From ZLKRG44 sp964555705 (GTDB lineage: Bacteria > Planctomycetota > Phycisphaerae > Phycisphaerales > SM1A02): a stretch of 16,155 nt of DNA. The stretch covers positions 1 to 16,155 of the forward strand of contig CAZKTN010000042.1 of NCBI GenBank assembly GCA_964555705.1, written 5' to 3'. This document shows, one piece after another, positions 1 to 7,780 of the stretch. The notes beneath the pieces were generated by a model, which worked only from the letters and a program-made list of their open reading frames with translations, did no database searches and was not told the DNA's origin. The translations under genes were made by a program, and so were the position numbers. Position 1 is the stretch's first letter, and every line of letters begins with the position of its first letter.

Positions 1-1038
1 GGCAAGACCGCCGTCTGCCTCGACTGCATCATCAACCAGAAGCAGTACTGGGGCACCGAGGATGCGGTGGTGTGCATCTATGTCGCGGTCGGACAGAAGG
101 ACTCGACCGTGGCAGGCGTCGTCGAGACGCTGCGCAAGGCCGGCGCGCTCGAGTACACGATCATCGTGTGCGCAGGCGCATCGGCCAGCGCCCCGATGCA
201 GTACATCGCCCCCTACGCGGGCTGCGCGATGGGCGAGTACTTCATGTGGCAGGGCAAGGAGGGCAAGACCCCCAAGCACGTGCTCTGCGTCTACGACGAC
301 CTCTCGAAGCAGGCCGTGGCGTACCGCGAGCTCTCGCTGCTCCTGCGCCGCCCGCCCGGCCGCGAGGCGTACCCCGGCGACGTCTTCTACCTGCACTCGC
401 GACTGCTCGAGCGCGCCACCAAGCTCTCGAAGGAGAACGGCGGCGGATCGCTGACCGCGCTCCCGATCATCGAGACCCAGGAAGGCGACGTGTCGGCGTA
501 CATCCCGACGAACGTCATCTCGATCACCGACGGTCAGATCTACCTGCAGCCCGAGCTCTTCGCGGCAGGCGTACGTCCGGCCATCAACGTCGGCATCTCG
601 GTGTCGCGCGTCGGCGGAAACGCGCAGATCAAGGCGATGAAGGAAGTCGCCGGCTCGCTGCGACTTGACCTTGCGGCCTTCCGCGAGCTCGAGGCGTTCG
701 CGCAGCTCGGCACCGAGCTCGATCCCGCGTCGCAGCGCCAGCTTGACCGCGGTGCGCGCATGGTCGAGCTGCTCAAGCAGGGCCAGTACACGCCCTTCGA
801 CGTCATCGACCAGTGCATCGGCATCTTCTGCGCGTCCAAGGGCTTCCTCGATGACGTCGCGCGCGACCAGGTGCGCCGCTACGAGGACGAGCTGCTCGAG
901 CACTTCCGCGGGCCGCAGCGCGCGCTGCGCGACGAGCTCGTGGCGGCCAAGAGCTTCAAGGGCCTCGAGGACAAGTTCATGGCTGCCATGAAGGCGTTCA
1001 AGCAGGCTTGGCGCCCTGACGCCGCGAAGAAGGCCTGA
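1..1038 (+). CDS. atpA: F1F0 ATP synthase subunit alpha, C-terminal part (5' end outside window)
   Basis: Alpha subunit of the F1 catalytic head; it holds the non-catalytic nucleotide sites and lends an arginine to the beta-subunit active site. The frame is open from base 1, and the first residues, GKTAVCLDCI, are the end of the Walker A motif, so roughly 170 N-terminal residues are missing. Strong family signatures follow: YVAVGQK, PYAGCAMGEYF, VYDDLSKQAVAYRELSLLLRRPPGREAYPGDVFYLHSRLLERA, and ALPIIETQEGDVSAYIPTNVISITDGQI. The arginine finger lies in ISVSRVGG, with its codon at 607-609. The C-terminal helical domain is complete and ends AKKA at a TGA. No truncation or frameshift is visible. 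The usual next gene, atpG (gamma), is absent; an epimerase starts one base after this stop. Identification is near certain. Confidence 0.97.
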   Translation, partial: GKTAVCLDCIINQKQYWGTEDAVVCIYVAVGQKDSTVAGVVETLRKAGALEYTIIVCAGASASAPMQYIAPYAGCAMGEYFMWQGKEGKTPKHVLCVYDDLSKQAVAYRELSLLLRRPPGREAYPGDVFYLHSRLLERATKLSKENGGGSLTALPIIETQEGDVSAYIPTNVISITDGQIYLQPELFAAGVRPAINVGISVSRVGGNAQIKAMKEVAGSLRLDLAAFRELEAFAQLGTELDPASQRQLDRGARMVELLKQGQYTPFDVIDQCIGIFCASKGFLDDVARDQVRRYEDELLEHFRGPQRALRDELVAAKSFKGLEDKFMAAMKAFKQAWRPDAAKKA

Positions 1039-1039
1039 C

Positions 1040-2011
1040 GTGGCAGGTGCCGCTGGGGGGTGGCTCGAATCGCACCGTGCCGCGTACAGCGGCACAAGGG
1101 TGTGCGTCACGGGCGGCGCAGGCTTCATCGGCTCGCACCTTGTCGAGGCGCTTGATGCGCTCGGCGCTCACGTCACCGTCATCGATGACCTCTGCAACGG
1201 GTTCCGCGACAACCTGAAGGGCCGCAGCGACCGCGTGCGGCTCATCGAGGGCAGCATCCTCGATGCGGATGCGATGTTGCGCGCGGCCGAGGGCGCTGCG
1301 GTGATCTTCCACCTCGCGGCGCTGGGGTCGGTGCCGCGATCGGTCGAGGAGCCGATGCGCTACCACCGCGTGAACGTCGACGGCACGCTGGCCGTGCTCG
1401 AGGTGGCGCGGAAGACCGGCGCCCGCGTGTCCTATTCGGCGTCGAGCAGCGCGTACGGCGACACGCCCACGCTGCCCAAGATCGAGACGATGCGCAACGA
1501 CCCGCGGTCGCCCTATGCGGTGACGAAGCTGGCGGGCGAGCAGTACGGACGCGCCTACACGCTCTGCTACGGCGTGCCCTTCGTGGGCCTTCGCTACTTC
1601 AACATCTTCGGGCCCCGCCAGCGCGAGGACTCCCAGTACGCGGCGGTGATCCCGCGGTGGGCGGCGGCGATCCGTGCAGGACGCAAGCCGCTCATCTACG
1701 GGAACGGCTCGCAGACGCGCGACTTCACCCACGTGCACAACGCGGTGCACGCGAACCTTCTGGCGGGCCGCGCGACGGGCACCCTCGAGGGAGAGACAGT
1801 GAACATCGGCTGCGGCGAGAAGTACTCGCTGCTCGAGCTGCTCGCGCAGATGAACGCGGTGCTTGGCACCTCGGCGGAGCCCGACTTCCAGCCGCCGCGT
1901 GCCGGTGACGTCAAGGACAGCCTCGCGGCGATCGGCGCCGCGCGCGCGCTGATCGGCTACGAGCCGGTCGTGACCTTCGGCGCCGGCTTGCGCACCACGC
2001 TTCTGGGCTGA
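1040..2011 (+). CDS. NAD-dependent epimerase/dehydratase (UDP-glucose/UDP-GlcNAc 4-epimerase type)
   Basis: A 323-residue extended short-chain dehydrogenase, probably interconverting nucleotide sugars for surface polysaccharide or glycan synthesis. The Rossmann glycine motif TGGAGFIGSH is at residues 24-33 and the adenine-ribose acidic pair VIDD at 48-51. The HLAA motif is at 91-94, the serine cluster before YG at 135-137, and the catalytic YxxxK pair is Tyr159/Lys163 (SPYAVTK). LRYFNIFGPRQ (184-194) and the RDFTHVHN region (227-234) are typical of the UDP-hexose 4-epimerase and WbpP/Gne branch. The start is the GTG one base after the atpA stop; an AGAAGG-like ribosome site lies 6 bases upstream, inside the end of atpA. 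The glycine motif sits at residue 24, slightly later than usual, but no later start fits. Tight spacing suggests read-through from the atp transcript. The last 55 bp overlap the convergent giant gene. The exact sugar substrate cannot be told. Confidence 0.92.
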   Translation: MAGAAGGWLESHRAAYSGTRVCVTGGAGFIGSHLVEALDALGAHVTVIDDLCNGFRDNLKGRSDRVRLIEGSILDADAMLRAAEGAAVIFHLAALGSVPRSVEEPMRYHRVNVDGTLAVLEVARKTGARVSYSASSSAYGDTPTLPKIETMRNDPRSPYAVTKLAGEQYGRAYTLCYGVPFVGLRYFNIFGPRQREDSQYAAVIPRWAAAIRAGRKPLIYGNGSQTRDFTHVHNAVHANLLAGRATGTLEGETVNIGCGEKYSLLELLAQMNAVLGTSAEPDFQPPRAGDVKDSLAAIGAARALIGYEPVVTFGAGLRTTLLG

Positions 2012-5000
2012 CGGCGCGGCGCCGGAGACTCTTCACGTGCGTCGGATGCGGTTGCCCGTCCCGATCGGGTGGCATGCTGTGTCGGTCCCGGAGCTGCGGA
2101 AGCTCGGCGCGATGCCGATGCGCCCGTGAGCGATGCCGATGCGCCCGTGAGCGATGCCGATGCGCCCGCGCGTGCGGCAGCTGCTCCGGCCCACGAGACC
2201 GATGCGGCCACCATCGCGAGCGTGGCCGCCGTCACGAGCATCCAGATGCCGGGGCCTGCGCCAGCGATGCCCGACGCGTTCACGCCGACGAGGATCTGCG
2301 CGATCCAGAGCGCTGCGCCGCACGAGGAGAGCGCGAGCGCCGCGGTGGCCGCGCCTCGCCTCGGGCGCGCCAGCGGGAGCGCGAGCGCACAGAGCGTGGC
2401 GATCGCGCACGCGGCTGCGGCCGACCACGCAAGCGCGATGGGCCACGGCGCCGATGTCGGGCTAAGCGCAAGGGGCTGCACGCCCGCGAGGCCGGCGATG
2501 CATGCCGCCGACGCTGCCGCGGCGGTGACGACGCGTCCGCTGGTGGCGCGCACCGCAAGGGACACGAGCGGCTCCGGCGGCGGAGGGGCGGCCTCGCCCG
2601 GCTCGAGCGGGGCCGCACCCGCGAGAGGCGCTTCATCAAGCGTGTGCCATGCGGACATGTCGCCTGACTCTGCGCGGTCGACCGCGAGCGCAAGGCGAGC
2701 GGCATCGTCAGCGCCGAGCCGAAGCGCCGCCGAAGCCCACGCGAGCAGTGCACCCCAGGTGAGGGTGGCGCTCCAAAGCGCCGCCTGCGCGATCGCAGAT
2801 CCCGGACCCGCGATGCAGGTCACGCTCACGGCAGCGAGCGCTGCAAGGAGTCCGGTGCCCGAGATGGCGATCGCATCGGAATGGCGCAGGCGTGCGGCGA
2901 TCCACCCGGGAATCCAGCTTGCCGCCCCCGCAAGCGCCAGCAGCGAGATGAGCCGCATCGCGCCGGGGACCGAGAGCGGCTCTGTGGGGCTGAGCAGAAG
3001 CGGGATGCCGAGCGCCACAACCAGTGCCGCATGGACCGCAAGGGCCCAGACGGTCGCGCACGGATGGACGATTGGCCGGCCCGTCGTGACGTGCGCGGCG
3101 CGCTTCACGGAGATGGCGGGGCGCGGCAGCGAGAGTCCGCCCGCGGGCGGCGAGAGCAGCGCCGCAGGCACGGGAAGCCGCATGACGCGGTCCGCAGCGA
3201 GCGAGGCCGCCGTGAAGGCCATCGCGCACGAGTGCGCCAGCATCATGGTCGCGAACGGCCACCACCCGAGGCCGAGCACTGCAGCCACTGCGGCGGCGAG
3301 CATCGACGCAAGGCTCCACCACTCGAACTCCACGATCGAGCGCATCTGCGCCTCGCCGCGCCTCGAGCGCGTGCGCACGACAAGCCAGGCCACCATCGCA
3401 GGCACGAGAGGTATCACCGAGGACAGCGCAGCTGCGGCGGCAGCGGCAGCCCTCTCGTGGCGCGCAAGCACCACAGGGTCGATGCGCGCATCGGCAGCGC
3501 GTGCGGCGGCGACCCGTCGCGGCGTCAGGCGCCATGCGAGCACGAGCGCCGGCAGCGCCGCCCACATGCCCACCGCGATCCAGGTGGGCGGTGCCGACCA
3601 CGGTGCGGCGGACCACGTCGAACCTTCGGCGCCCAGTGCAGCGCATGCCGCTGCGGCGGCCGCGCCGAGCGCCATCGCCACGGCGCCTCCACCGAGCGCA
3701 AGTCGTCGCCTGCCGCGGAAAGGGTCGTCGCCGCGACCCACATGGTCCGCACGGTCGGAGGCGGGCCATGCCGCCCACGCGAGCGCCCACGGAAGGAACC
3801 ACACGCCACCGCCGGCCGCGATCCAACCGAGCAGCGCAGGCGCCGAGTTCAATGGAGCGAACAGGGCGCCAGCAGGGGCAAGCGCGATCGATGCGCCAGC
3901 GAGCGCTGGTATGCGCAGCGCGAGCCGTGCGCCGCAGCGCCTGGTGACCCAGATGACCGCCCCCATTGCCGCGGCGGCGACTGCGATCCATGCGGCGATC
4001 GCCGGCAGAGCGGCCATGAACTCGCCCGCGCGCAGCGACGGGAGCGACGCCATGATGGCCGATGCGCCTGCGGCGGCAGCGACCGCGGAGATCACGGTTG
4101 AGGGACTGTCGCAGCGCTCACGCGAGCGGGGGCCGTCGTCGGCATCGCCCTGATCCCAAGGCGAGGTCACGTCGGTCGTCGAGGCGTGTGCCGCAGATTG
4201 GTTCGTGACGGGCTGGACTGCGGCGCCAGCCCCGTCGTGGCCATCCCCGTCGCTGCCGCCTGGGTCGCCGGCGCCCCGCGCCGTCGAGCGCGGCGCCCTC
4301 GGAGTGGCGCGTGCACGGAGCGCTCCCGCGCCCGCAGCCTCGGTGTCCGCATCGTCATCGACCAGCTTGAAGGGCACCCCGCGTGAGCGCGCGTCGATCG
4401 CGTCGCGCGGCGAGGCGATCGATGTGCCGGCTGGGCCAGCCGAGGATGCCGGACCAAGCCGCGGCGGTCCCGATGTTGCGGCACCTTCACGCTGGGCACC
4501 GGACTCGCGCGCAGCGTCGAGCGCGCGCTGCGCATCGAGCGCCGCCTGCGCATCGGCTGCCCGCTTGGCGTCGGCGGCCCGCTGCTCCTCGATGAGCCGC
4601 ACGACCGCGGCCGCGGTGGCATCGCGCGGAAGCTGCGGGAGCCCCGGCACCGTGCCGCCTGCAGCGATCAGCTGGCTCGATGCGGCACGCACAAGCCCGT
4701 CGAGCGCGTCGATCTCCACGCGCGAGCGCTCGACATCCTCCTCGATGCGCTGGCGGATGCCTGCGAGCGCCGCTCCGGCAGCCTGCACGGCGCGCGAGAG
4801 CGTCGTCTTCGCGTCGCGCTCGACCCTCTCGGCGCGCTGCGTGGCGGCGGCGATGGCGGCCTCGGCCTTCTTGCGCGCTGCCGCCTCGGCGGCAAGCTTC
4901 GCATCGACCTGCTCTCGCTCCTTCGCTGCCGCGGTCCGCTCGGTCTCGAGCTCGCCGATGCGCTGGGTCTGGCTGCGGATGCGGCCGGAGGCCTCCTCGA

Positions 5001-7539
5001 GCGTCTTCTGGAGCGACTGCTCGCGAGCGGTCGCGTCGGAGAGCTCGCGCCCGGCTGCGGAGAGACGCACCTCGAGGTCTGCGATGCGGCGGCCAGTCTC
5101 GTCTGAGAGCTTCTCGTAGCTCGCAAGCACGGCGCGGGCGCCAGCCTCCGCGTGCTCGCGGAGCGCCGACTCGCGGTCGACGGAGGCGCGAAGCGCATCG
5201 GTCTCCTCGGTCAGCTGGCGCTGGAGCGTGCCGACCTCCGAAGCGTGCGCCTCCTGCTCGGCGCGGAGCGCGGATGCGAGCCGCGCGGACTCATGCTCAA
5301 GCGTGCTCGCGCGCTGCTGCGCCGACTCGAGCTCAAGGCGAAGTGCGCCGATCGCGGCGGCATGGTCTGCCGCCAGTCGGTCGCGCGCGGCGAGGGCCTG
5401 CGTGCGCTCCTCACGGAGCGTGTCCTGCAGAGTGCGGATCTCCCGGTCGCGCTCCTCTGCGCGCAGCGACTCCCTGAAGATGAGCTCGTCGCGCGCGACG
5501 ACGCGCTGCCGCTCCTCCTCGAGCTGGCTGCCGAGGGCGGCGATCTCGCGCTCGTGGGCAGAGGTGGCCGCATCGAGGCGCTCGGCGGCAGTGCGCCGCT
5601 CGTCCTCGATGGCCTTCGCCAGCTGCGCCTCAGCGCGGGCCTCGGCCCCTGCGATCGCCTCCGCTGCGCTGCGCTCCTGCGCCGCGAGCTCGCGCGCCGC
5701 GTGCTGTCGCGCCTCCTCGAACTCGGCAGCCATGCGCTCCGCCTCAAGGTGCGCCTGCAGCAGCTGCGCGTCAAGCTTCGCGATGCGTCCGCGGAGCTCG
5801 TTGGAGCTTGCGGTCAGGGCGGCATTCGCATCCTCCGCGCGCGCGAGCGCCGACTCGGCCGCGGCAGTGCGTGTGCGCTGCGCATCGAGCGCAGGCTCGA
5901 GGTCGCCGATGCGCGCGGCGAGCTCGCCCCTCACTGCGGAGAGCGATGCGATCTCGTCCCGTGCTGCATCGAGCTGCGTGCGCACATGCACGAGCTCGGT
6001 CTGCGTCGCGCCTACCGCAAGCCGGGTGGCGTCGCGGTCGCGGATCGCCTCGTCCCGCTCGGCGCACGCCTGCATCCACTGGCCCTCCGCAGCGGTGCGC
6101 GCCTCCTCGAGCGACTTCACGTTCGCTGCGGACTCCTGCAGCCGGCGCATGAGGTCATGCATCCGCCGCTCGGCGTCGGCGCGCTCGCTGGCCATCTCGG
6201 CCTGCGCCTCGTCGAGCAGGAGCTGGATGCGGTTGATGCGGTCCTGCGCATCGGCATCGCGCAGCTGCGCATCCCGCGATGCCTGCTCGAGCTCGGCGAT
6301 CGCCTGGTCGCGCGCGGCCTCGGCCGCCGCGCGGTGGCTGGCCTCTGTGGCGGCGCGCTCGCGCGCGTGCTCGACCTCCTGCGAGAGGTCGCGCTGCACC
6401 GCGCGTGCGGACTCGAGCTGGTCCTGGCTCTGGCGAACGGCGGCCACGAACGCATCGCGCTCGCTGGCGAGCAGCTTCTGCAGCGACGCCGCCTCGTCCT
6501 TCGCGCCGCTCAGCTGCGCCTGAAGCTCGCTGACGCTGGACTTCATCGCAGCCCGCTCGCGCTCGATCTCCTGGCGTGCGCCGGCAAGGGCCGCCTCGAT
6601 CTCTTCGCGTGCGTCGAGCCGCGCCCGCGTCACCTCCTCGCGTGCCTGCTGCTGTGCGCTGGCGATCGAGGCCTCTGCGTCGCGAAGGTTGCGCTCCGCC
6701 TGCTCCCTCGCCTCGCCGATGGCAACCTGCGCCTCGCGCTCGGCGCGTGCGGTGGCGGCGGCTGCCTCGCTGCGCACGCGGAGGATGGACGCCTCGGCCT
6801 CCTGCTGGGCCGTCTCGACCGCAGCCTGCGCCTGTGCCTGGACCTGCACGATCTCGGATTGCGCGTCTGCGCGCGCGCGCGCGACAGCGGCCTGCGCTTC
6901 ACGCTGCAGCCGGTCGACCTGCATCTGCCACTCGCGCTGGACCTGTTCCACCTGCGCCTGAGCTTCACTCTGTGCGCGCTCCACCTGCGCCTGCGCATCG
7001 CGCTGCGCGTCCTCGATCGCCGCACGCGCCTCGCGCTGCGCGGCTGCACGAGCGCGCTCCGCATCGGCCCTGGCACTCGCCTCCTCCGCTGCACGTGTGC
7101 GCTCTGCCTCGGCGCGGTCCGCTTCGGCACGGGCGAGCGCCTCGGCGCGTTCGGCCGCATCGCGCTCCGCAGCTGCGCGCTCGATCGCGGCACGCTCGGC
7201 TGCCGCATGCTCGCGCGCCAGCCGCTCGGCCTCCGCGCGGTCCGCCTCCGCTCGCGCCGCCTGCGCGATCGCCTCGGCCTCGGCATGCGAATCGAAGACG
7301 CGAACGACGAGTCCAGCGACGCTCGTGATCGGCCGCCACGTGGCATCGCCGATGCGCCGGATCTGCGCGCGCGAGTCGACGGCACCATCGGCAGCAAGGG
7401 CACGCACGCCGCTTGACGCGAGCGGTCCCTCGATGCTGCCGTCGGGCAGCAGGATCTCGTAGCGGGTGGGCACGCTCGGCGCGGCGCTGCCGCTGGATGC
7501 CCGGGGGGCCGAAGCCGTCGAATGAGCGAATGGCGTCAT
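1957..7539 (-). CDS. Giant GYF_2-domain / coiled-coil / multi-spanning membrane protein of unknown function
   Basis: A single 1860-residue frame with three parts. Residues about 26-77 resemble the GYF_2 (DUF4339) domain: RYEILLPDGSIEGPL, then a helix, then a conserved Trp in DATWRPI. Residues about 84-1015 are an Ala/Glu/Arg/Gln-rich coiled coil almost free of Pro; without any Walker motif it is not an SMC ATPase, though searches may call it SMC-like. Residues about 1018-1148 are a Gly/Asp/Ser/Pro-rich linker. From about 1149 to 1790 there are roughly 15 hydrophobic segments rich in Ala, Leu and Trp, followed by a Ser/Ala tail with a seven-residue tandem repeat. The start is supported by a GGAAGGAAG ribosome site (7545-7553) five bases upstream and a promoter at 7649-7676. 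It lies downstream of ftsK on the same strand. A membrane-anchored tether or scaffold is inferred; no function is known. The hydrophobic C-terminal half is the less certain part. Confidence 0.82.
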   Translation of the reverse strand: MTPFAHSTASAPRASSGSAAPSVPTRYEILLPDGSIEGPLASSGVRALAADGAVDSRAQIRRIGDATWRPITSVAGLVVRVFDSHAEAEAIAQAARAEADRAEAERLAREHAAAERAAIERAAAERDAAERAEALARAEADRAEAERTRAAEEASARADAERARAAAQREARAAIEDAQRDAQAQVERAQSEAQAQVEQVQREWQMQVDRLQREAQAAVARARADAQSEIVQVQAQAQAAVETAQQEAEASILRVRSEAAAATARAEREAQVAIGEAREQAERNLRDAEASIASAQQQAREEVTRARLDAREEIEAALAGARQEIERERAAMKSSVSELQAQLSGAKDEAASLQKLLASERDAFVAAVRQSQDQLESARAVQRDLSQEVEHARERAATEASHRAAAEAARDQAIAELEQASRDAQLRDADAQDRINRIQLLLDEAQAEMASERADAERRMHDLMRRLQESAANVKSLEEARTAAEGQWMQACAERDEAIRDRDATRLAVGATQTELVHVRTQLDAARDEIASLSAVRGELAARIGDLEPALDAQRTRTAAAESALARAEDANAALTASSNELRGRIAKLDAQLLQAHLEAERMAAEFEEARQHAARELAAQERSAAEAIAGAEARAEAQLAKAIEDERRTAAERLDAATSAHEREIAALGSQLEEERQRVVARDELIFRESLRAEERDREIRTLQDTLREERTQALAARDRLAADHAAAIGALRLELESAQQRASTLEHESARLASALRAEQEAHASEVGTLQRQLTEETDALRASVDRESALREHAEAGARAVLASYEKLSDETGRRIADLEVRLSAAGRELSDATAREQSLQKTLEEASGRIRSQTQRIGELETERTAAAKEREQVDAKLAAEAAARKKAEAAIAAATQRAERVERDAKTTLSRAVQAAGAALAGIRQRIEEDVERSRVEIDALDGLVRAASSQLIAAGGTVPGLPQLPRDATAAAVVRLIEEQRAADAKRAADAQAALDAQRALDAARESGAQREGAATSGPPRLGPASSAGPAGTSIASPRDAIDARSRGVPFKLVDDDADTEAAGAGALRARATPRAPRSTARGAGDPGGSDGDGHDGAGAAVQPVTNQSAAHASTTDVTSPWDQGDADDGPRSRERCDSPSTVISAVAAAAGASAIMASLPSLRAGEFMAALPAIAAWIAVAAAAMGAVIWVTRRCGARLALRIPALAGASIALAPAGALFAPLNSAPALLGWIAAGGGVWFLPWALAWAAWPASDRADHVGRGDDPFRGRRRLALGGGAVAMALGAAAAAACAALGAEGSTWSAAPWSAPPTWIAVGMWAALPALVLAWRLTPRRVAAARAADARIDPVVLARHERAAAAAAAALSSVIPLVPAMVAWLVVRTRSRRGEAQMRSIVEFEWWSLASMLAAAVAAVLGLGWWPFATMMLAHSCAMAFTAASLAADRVMRLPVPAALLSPPAGGLSLPRPAISVKRAAHVTTGRPIVHPCATVWALAVHAALVVALGIPLLLSPTEPLSVPGAMRLISLLALAGAASWIPGWIAARLRHSDAIAISGTGLLAALAAVSVTCIAGPGSAIAQAALWSATLTWGALLAWASAALRLGADDAARLALAVDRAESGDMSAWHTLDEAPLAGAAPLEPGEAAPPPPEPLVSLAVRATSGRVVTAAAASAACIAGLAGVQPLALSPTSAPWPIALAWSAAAACAIATLCALALPLARPRRGAATAALALSSCGAALWIAQILVGVNASGIAGAGPGIWMLVTAATLAMVAASVSWAGAAAARAGASASLTGASASLTGASASRRASAAPGPTQHATRSGRATASDAREESPAPRRQPRSVVRKPAPKVTTGS
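2109..2168 (-). repeat. 21-bp in-frame tandem repeat in the tail of the giant gene
   Basis: The plus-strand unit gcgatgccgatgcgcccgtga-like (21 bases, starting at 2109, 2130 and 2151) occurs as two identical copies plus 18 bases of a third. Since 21 is divisible by three, it encodes repeated TGASASL heptads on the minus strand without breaking the frame. It probably arose by slippage and marks a low-complexity, tolerant C-terminal tail after the last hydrophobic segment. Confidence 0.9.
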
Positions 7540-7544
7540 GTCAT

Positions 7545-7553
7545 CTTCCTTCC
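7545..7553 (-). promoter_or_regulatory. Ribosome binding site of the giant gene
   Basis: On the minus strand GGAAGGAAG lies five bases before the ATG at 7537-7539. It is the best Shine-Dalgarno match in the neighbourhood and fixes the start of the 1860-residue protein. Confidence 0.8.
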
Positions 7554-7648
7554 ATGGACATCACGTGCGGTCGATCCTTCGACTCGTGCCGCAGGCGCTG
7601 GCGGGCACGGTGATCGCACACGAAAGCGCAATGCGCCTCCGCGGTGCG

Positions 7649-7676
7649 ATTACACCCGAAATTCCCGACTTCTCAA
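7649..7676 (-). promoter_or_regulatory. Sigma70-like promoter for the giant gene
   Basis: Reading the minus strand, TTGAGA (7676-7671, five of six matches to TTGACA) is followed after 16 bases by TGTAAT (7654-7649, five of six matches to TATAAT). It points toward the giant gene and leaves a leader of roughly 100 bases. A small inverted repeat, gcgga-aaa-tccgc (7706-7718), sits about 30 bases upstream and could be an operator. The promoter is predicted by consensus only. Confidence 0.55.
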
Positions 7677-7742
7677 GGGATTTGGCACCGATTCGGCACC
7701 GAGTCGCGGAAAATCCGCAGCCCCCAGGCCCGCCAGCGACCG

Positions 7743-7767
7743 CAAGCCCCTCAGGGAGAGGGGCTTG
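7743..7767 (-). terminator. Hairpin downstream of ftsK, possible U-less terminator
   Basis: CAAGCCCCTC (7743-7752) and GAGGGGCTTG (7758-7767) are perfect reverse complements around a five-base loop. On the minus strand the hairpin starts 13 bases after the ftsK stop and precedes the promoter of the next gene. No T-run follows on the minus strand, so it is not a canonical intrinsic terminator; it may still end or protect the ftsK message. Confidence 0.65.
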
Positions 7768-7780
7768 GGTCGCCGGCAGC

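Noticed and set aside
998..1750. Minus-strand frame of 250 codons opposite the epimerase
   Set aside because: The epimerase has all its cofactor and catalytic motifs; this frame is His/Arg/Val-rich and featureless.
2012..2024. Small stem cggcg-cgg-cgccg immediately after the epimerase stop as a terminator
   Set aside because: The five-base stem is short, lacks a T-run, and lies inside the coding sequence of the convergent gene; such stems are common by chance at this GC content.
2069..4153. Long plus-strand frame of 694 codons opposite the membrane part of the giant gene
   Set aside because: Its product is a low-complexity Ala/Ser/Arg/Pro mix with no domain, while the minus strand gives Trp-containing hydrophobic segments in one frame with the coiled coil. 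It is the expected antisense shadow in GC-rich DNA.
4490..7290. SMC or chromosome-partition ATPase for the coiled-coil protein
   Set aside because: No Walker A, Walker B or ABC signature is present and the ends are a GYF_2-like domain and membrane segments, not SMC head halves.
5152..7416. Plus-strand frame of 754 codons opposite the coiled coil
   Set aside because: Its Leu/Arg/Cys-rich repetitive product mirrors the Glu/Ala/Arg codons of the opposite strand and has no recognisable start context or domain.
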